Assembly (NCBI GenBank): GCA_014859835.1
Contig: JACZKW010000090.1
Location: 1-8,793, forward strand
Reading direction: 5' to 3'
Length of the DNA stretch: 8,793 nucleotides
Source of the DNA: UBA9653 sp014859835
Lineage (GTDB): Archaea > Thermoplasmatota > Thermoplasmata > UBA10834
The notes under the pieces are model-generated. The model worked only from the letters and a program-made list of their open reading frames with translations. It searched no databases and had not been told where the DNA came from. The translations under genes were made by a program, and so were the position numbers. Every line of letters begins with the position of its first letter. Within the stretch, counting starts at the first letter, position 1. Of the stretch, positions 6,795-8,793 are shown in pieces.

Positions 6795-6800
6795 TTTTTT
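6795..6800 (+). terminator. T6 tract ending repeat copy B
   Basis: TTTTTT directly follows the stem and AAACCCC at the right edge of copy B. Oligo-T tracts terminate archaeal transcription, so this fits the end of a short + strand RNA. It cannot serve the - strand gene that ends at 6821, since it would be an A tract on that strand. Confidence 0.35.
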
Positions 6801-6820
6801 CTTTCCATCCAATCTTCAGG

Positions 6821-7456
6821 CTAATTTGATGCCCAGGCGTAAAGCCTTCCGTGATGGATTGCGTACTTGAACTGAATGGATGCATGCAAGAGATTTCCTG
6901 CAGGGTTCAGTCCTATGCCATATTCAGTGTCGCTCTCAAATCCATGTTGAGTCAGAGTGCCATTCTCATAGACTCCATAGAAGAGAGAGATTGCGTCCCC
7001 ATAGTCAAACAAGCCATTCTCGTTCTCGTCCGTTACGAAGACTCCGTACGCGCCAATGATGCGGACCCCATTCACAGTGTTGTCAGAATGCCAGCCGACG
7101 ATGTAAGTCTCGAACAATGTTGTCACGTTGTCCGGCAGCTCGAATTCAGATATGCTCACCCGAGGGAATGTCGAATTCAGAGGTGGGCTCCCGTAATAGG
7201 AGCCACCGAAATCGGTCCACAACAGACTAATGTTCTCAAACGGAGACACTAGAAATAAATGATCGGGATCTTCCTGCTCCATGACCCAGCTGATTCCCCA
7301 GGAATGCAACACGAGAGGAGTTTGTTCGGACGGGTATCGGTGCGCGTCCAGATAGTACAAGATACCGGCCAAAGCCACAGAAACGGCAACTGCGAGAGCC
7401 AGAATTCCGTACAGCATTCGTCGATTGACTTGAAATGGTCGCGCTTTCGATGCCAT
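6821..7456 (-). CDS. Membrane-anchored extracytoplasmic protein with Asp/Asn Ca2+-type loop, unknown function
   Basis: I do not recognise the family. From the ATG at 7456 the product is 211 residues: a basic N-terminus (KARPFQVNRR), one membrane segment (residues 14-35), and a soluble outer domain rich in aromatic residues. DENENGLFDYGD (143-154) has the D-x-N-x-N-G spacing of EF-hand-like or dockerin-like Ca2+ loops. Four N-x-S/T sequons (Asn 75, 94, 110, 165) could carry archaeal N-glycans. The frame stays open upstream to 7600 but there it runs through the tRNA-Arg gene, so the long version is rejected. 7456 is preceded by GTGGGGAC. Met at 7477 (seven residues longer) is the alternative. 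A TATATA-containing stretch lies about 30 nt upstream. The gene stops with TAG 30 nt from repeat copy B. Confidence 0.7.
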   Translation of the reverse strand: MASKARPFQVNRRMLYGILALAVAVSVALAGILYYLDAHRYPSEQTPLVLHSWGISWVMEQEDPDHLFLVSPFENISLLWTDFGGSYYGSPPLNSTFPRVSISEFELPDNVTTLFETYIVGWHSDNTVNGVRIIGAYGVFVTDENENGLFDYGDAISLFYGVYENGTLTQHGFESDTEYGIGLNPAGNLLHASIQFKYAIHHGRLYAWASN

Positions 7457-7481
7457 GTCCCCACGCTGCGACCCCATTCCG

Positions 7482-7490
7482 CCTATATGA
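7482..7490 (-). promoter_or_regulatory. TATA-like element for the membrane-anchored protein gene
   Basis: On the - strand CATATAGG lies between the tRNA 3' end and the coding start. It is centred about 30 nt upstream of the ATG at 7456, compatible with an archaeal promoter giving a very short or no leader. The call rests on composition and spacing only. Confidence 0.35.
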
Positions 7491-7519
7491 CCCTTTCCAC
7501 AATAAGTACCTGGGAAGTT

Positions 7520-7596
7520 TGGCGGGCCCGGTGGGATTTGAACCCACGTCACCGGCTTCGAAGGCCAGAAGGATATCCTAACTACCCTACGGGCCC
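7520..7596 (-). tRNA. tRNA-Arg (anticodon UCG)
   Basis: The cloverleaf is complete. The acceptor GGGCCCG (7596-7590) pairs fully with CGGGCCC (7530-7524). The anticodon stem is CTGGC/GCCGG with loop CTTCGAA, giving anticodon UCG (complement at 7559-7561), which reads CGA. The T arm is GTGGG-TTCAAAT-CCCAC. Discriminator G at 7523 is normal for tRNA-Arg, and CCA is encoded at 7522-7520. The D stem is short (three pairs, one G-U). No intron is visible. The gene is 74 nt, or 77 nt with CCA. Confidence 0.95.
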
Positions 7597-7617
7597 GCAA
7601 TGCAGTGATTAGTCTAG

Positions 7618-7627
7618 CATATAATAG
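7618..7627 (-). promoter_or_regulatory. TATA box of the tRNA-Arg gene
   Basis: On the - strand CTATTATATG is centred about 26 nt upstream of the tRNA 5' end at 7596. This is the canonical distance for TBP binding in archaea if transcription starts close to the mature 5' end. It is the best promoter in the window and the main sequence argument for an archaeal source. Confidence 0.7.
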
Positions 7628-7643
7628 CCTTTGCAGGGCGGGA

Positions 7644-7671
7644 GCATCAGTGCCGATGCGTCAGAAGACGC
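7644..7671 (-). repeat. Two adjacent small hairpins at the 3' end of the 34-codon ORF
   Basis: GCATC (7644-7648) pairs with GATGC (7655-7659), and GCGTC (7658-7662) pairs with GACGC (7667-7671) around an AGAA loop on the + strand. They sit where the leuCD-side transcript would end, but no T tract follows on the - strand, so a terminator role is only possible. Confidence 0.3.
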
Positions 7672-7751
7672 AAAATCACATAGACGATTATGAATAACAA
7701 TATCGCTAGCCCGAGATATCCAAGAGTGTCCTCGACCACGAAATCTGCCAT
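7647..7751 (-). CDS. Small single-span membrane protein (34 residues), hypothetical
   Basis: A complete ATG-to-TGA frame encodes 34 residues starting MADFVVEDTLGY. It has an acidic N-terminus, an uninterrupted hydrophobic stretch (about residues 11-27, GYLGLAILLFIIVYVIL), and a basic C-terminus (RLLTHRH). This charge pattern is that of a small one-span membrane protein with its C-terminus inside. It lies 62 nt after leuD on the same strand and before tRNA-Arg, filling a gap that otherwise has no gene. There is no clear ribosome binding site; a CATTTAGC stretch about 20-25 nt upstream might be a TATA element for a leaderless message. I do not recognise a family. Chance occurrence of such a clean hydrophobic frame is possible but seems unlikely. 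Confidence 0.5.
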   Translation of the reverse strand: MADFVVEDTLGYLGLAILLFIIVYVILRLLTHRH

Positions 7752-7813
7752 TGCGATAAGGATATCGAGCTAAATGGAGAATATGATTCTACCGTTCTGG
7801 TTCGTTTTGATCG

Positions 7814-8317
7814 TCAATGATCTCTCTTACCAATCTGAGATTTCAGATGAGGTATGAGTCCCCCGGAGTCGATGATCTTCTTTGCGTGGTGCGGGATCTC
7901 CTTAAGATCCACGCGCCTGGACCCGTCTTCGGAGCACATCGTGTGAGCATCGATGTCCATCTGAGCAATCTCGCCATCCGAGAATATGATAGCTGCATCA
8001 TCGCACTCCAGCACGTGAAGGCCGAGATTAATCGCGTTCCTGTAAAATATCCTCGCGAATGATTTCGCAATCACGGCTGACACGCCCGATTGTTTCAAGG
8101 CGATCACCGCTTGCTCCCTGCTCGAACCACATCCGAAATTGCAGCCCGCAACAACGATATCTCCTGGAGAGACTTTCGACGCGAACTCCTTGTTCGCACC
8201 CTCCATCGCGTGCGCTGCAAGGTGCGAAGGATCGTAATTGTCGAGGTATCGGCCTGGGATTATCAGATCAGTGTTCACATCGTCACCGAACAGCCAGACC
8301 CTGCCCTTTACGTTCAT
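7814..8317 (-). CDS. leuD: 3-isopropylmalate dehydratase small subunit (LeuD-type; homoaconitase possible)
   Basis: The 167-residue protein is a full-length archaeal-type aconitase-family swivel subunit. The opening FGDDVNTDLIIPGRYL and the signature GCNFGCGSSREQA (residues 59-71), followed by AVIAKSFARIFYRNAINLG, are diagnostic. With LeuC it isomerises 2-isopropylmalate to 3-isopropylmalate in leucine synthesis, in the cytoplasm. Related archaeal pairs act on homocitrate or citramalate-derived substrates. The substrate-loop tetrapeptide after GR is YLDN; in Methanocaldococcus the isopropylmalate enzyme has YLVY and homoaconitase has YLRT. Specificity therefore cannot be settled here. The ATG at 8317 overlaps the leuC stop as ATGA, so the subunits are translationally coupled. 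Confidence 0.9.
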   Translation of the reverse strand: MNVKGRVWLFGDDVNTDLIIPGRYLDNYDPSHLAAHAMEGANKEFASKVSPGDIVVAGCNFGCGSSREQAVIALKQSGVSAVIAKSFARIFYRNAINLGLHVLECDDAAIIFSDGEIAQMDIDAHTMCSEDGSRRVDLKEIPHHAKKIIDSGGLIPHLKSQIGKRDH

Positions 8318-8793
8318 CGCATCACACTCCTTGGATCGGTTATCCTCCCGACGATCGCGCTCGCAGCCACAGTTGCTGGACTAGCGAGATATATCTCGGC
8401 AATATCGGACCCCATCCTCCCTGGGAAGTTCCTGTTGCTCGAGGATATGCATACCTCGTTCGGTCCTAGGACACCTCCATGAGAACCTAGACATGGCCCA
8501 CATCCTGGTGGTAGAATAGTGCCGCCCGCTTTCAATATGATTTGCATATATCCTCTGTCTGCGGCCTCTGTCAGGATATCCCTCGAAGCTGGAGCGACTA
8601 TCAACCTGCAGTTGGGCGAGACCTTCTGGCCTTTCAGGATCATCGCGGCCGCCTCGAGGTCTTCGAGTCGTCCATTGGTGCAGGTACCTATGAAAGCCTG
8701 ATCGATTACAATACCCTCCATCTTCTCGACTGATTTGACAGCCTCGACCTTGTGAGGACCGGACACCATCGGCGTGAGGCCGTCGACTTCGAT
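8314..8793 (-). CDS. leuC: 3-isopropylmalate dehydratase large subunit, C-terminal part (cut by window edge)
   Basis: The frame is open through the right edge of the window (IEVDGLTP precedes the first internal Met at 8769), so about 159 C-terminal residues are seen of a protein that is normally about 420 residues in archaea. The [4Fe-4S] ligands are visible: one Cys in FIGTCTNGR and two in PPGCGPCLGSHGG. The substrate-binding SSSNRNFPGRMG follows, then the usual end YLASPATVAASAIVGRI. Together these mark the aconitase/LeuC family, which dehydrates and rehydrates 2-isopropylmalate or close analogues with LeuD. It ends with TGA at 8314-8316, inside the leuD start. The paralogue question (leucine pathway or homoaconitase) is the same as for leuD. 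Confidence 0.92.
   Translation of the reverse strand: MEVDGLTPMVSGPHKVEAVKSVEKMEGIVIDQAFIGTCTNGRLEDLEAAAMILKGQKVSPNCRLIVAPASRDILTEAADRGYMQIILKAGGTILPPGCGPCLGSHGGVLGPNEVCISSSNRNFPGRMGSDIAEIYLASPATVAASAIVGRITDPRSVMR

Noticed and set aside
7457..7600. Upstream extension of the 6821-7456 gene to a start at 7600
   Set aside because: The frame is open but it runs antisense-free straight through the tRNA-Arg gene on the same strand; the membrane anchor and basic start lie at 7456.
1..8793. CRISPR array, insertion sequence or integrase
   Set aside because: No short regularly spaced repeats, transposase or recombinase motifs were found on either strand.

Overview
The window looks archaeal, most plausibly from the Thermoplasmatota (tentative). 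The tRNA-Arg gene has a TATA element (CTATTATATG on its own strand) about 25 nt upstream of its 5' end, which is archaeal promoter spacing. Several genes pair a TATA-like box with an apparently leaderless start. The histidine kinase and the LeuC/LeuD subunits also look archaeal. No phage, insertion sequence or CRISPR array is visible.

Left part (1-5075, all + strand): the 3' end of an ABC-type ATPase gene is followed 2 nt later by its ABC-2 membrane subunit. Next comes a secreted clostripain-like (peptidase C11) protein that ends in a strong hairpin/T-tract terminator. Then an eight-segment membrane histidine kinase overlaps, by ATGA, a glycosyltransferase-like gene that is interrupted by one in-frame TAG codon at 4467-4469.

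Middle (5117-7456, all - strand): a short Band 7/stomatin-like membrane protein, a small Cys-rich secreted protein with a thrombospondin type 3-like Ca2+ loop, and a membrane-anchored extracytoplasmic protein with another Asp/Asn-rich Ca2+-type loop. They are separated by gene-poor spacers that hold a roughly 90-nt repeat in two direct copies (5761-5851 and 6704-6791, about 70% identical). A diverged inverted arm at 6647-6709 turns the second copy into a 138-bp imperfect palindrome. Each direct copy begins with a near-perfect or perfect 16-nt match to the 3' end, including CCA, of the tRNA-Arg gene.

Right part (7520-8793, all - strand): leuC (C-terminal part only) and leuD overlap by ATGA and encode the two subunits of an isopropylmalate dehydratase-type hydro-lyase. 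They are followed by an unannotated-looking 34-codon membrane ORF and then by tRNA-Arg(UCG).

The least explained material is the set of tRNA-end-linked repeats and the amber-interrupted gene. The remaining genes are recognisable families.
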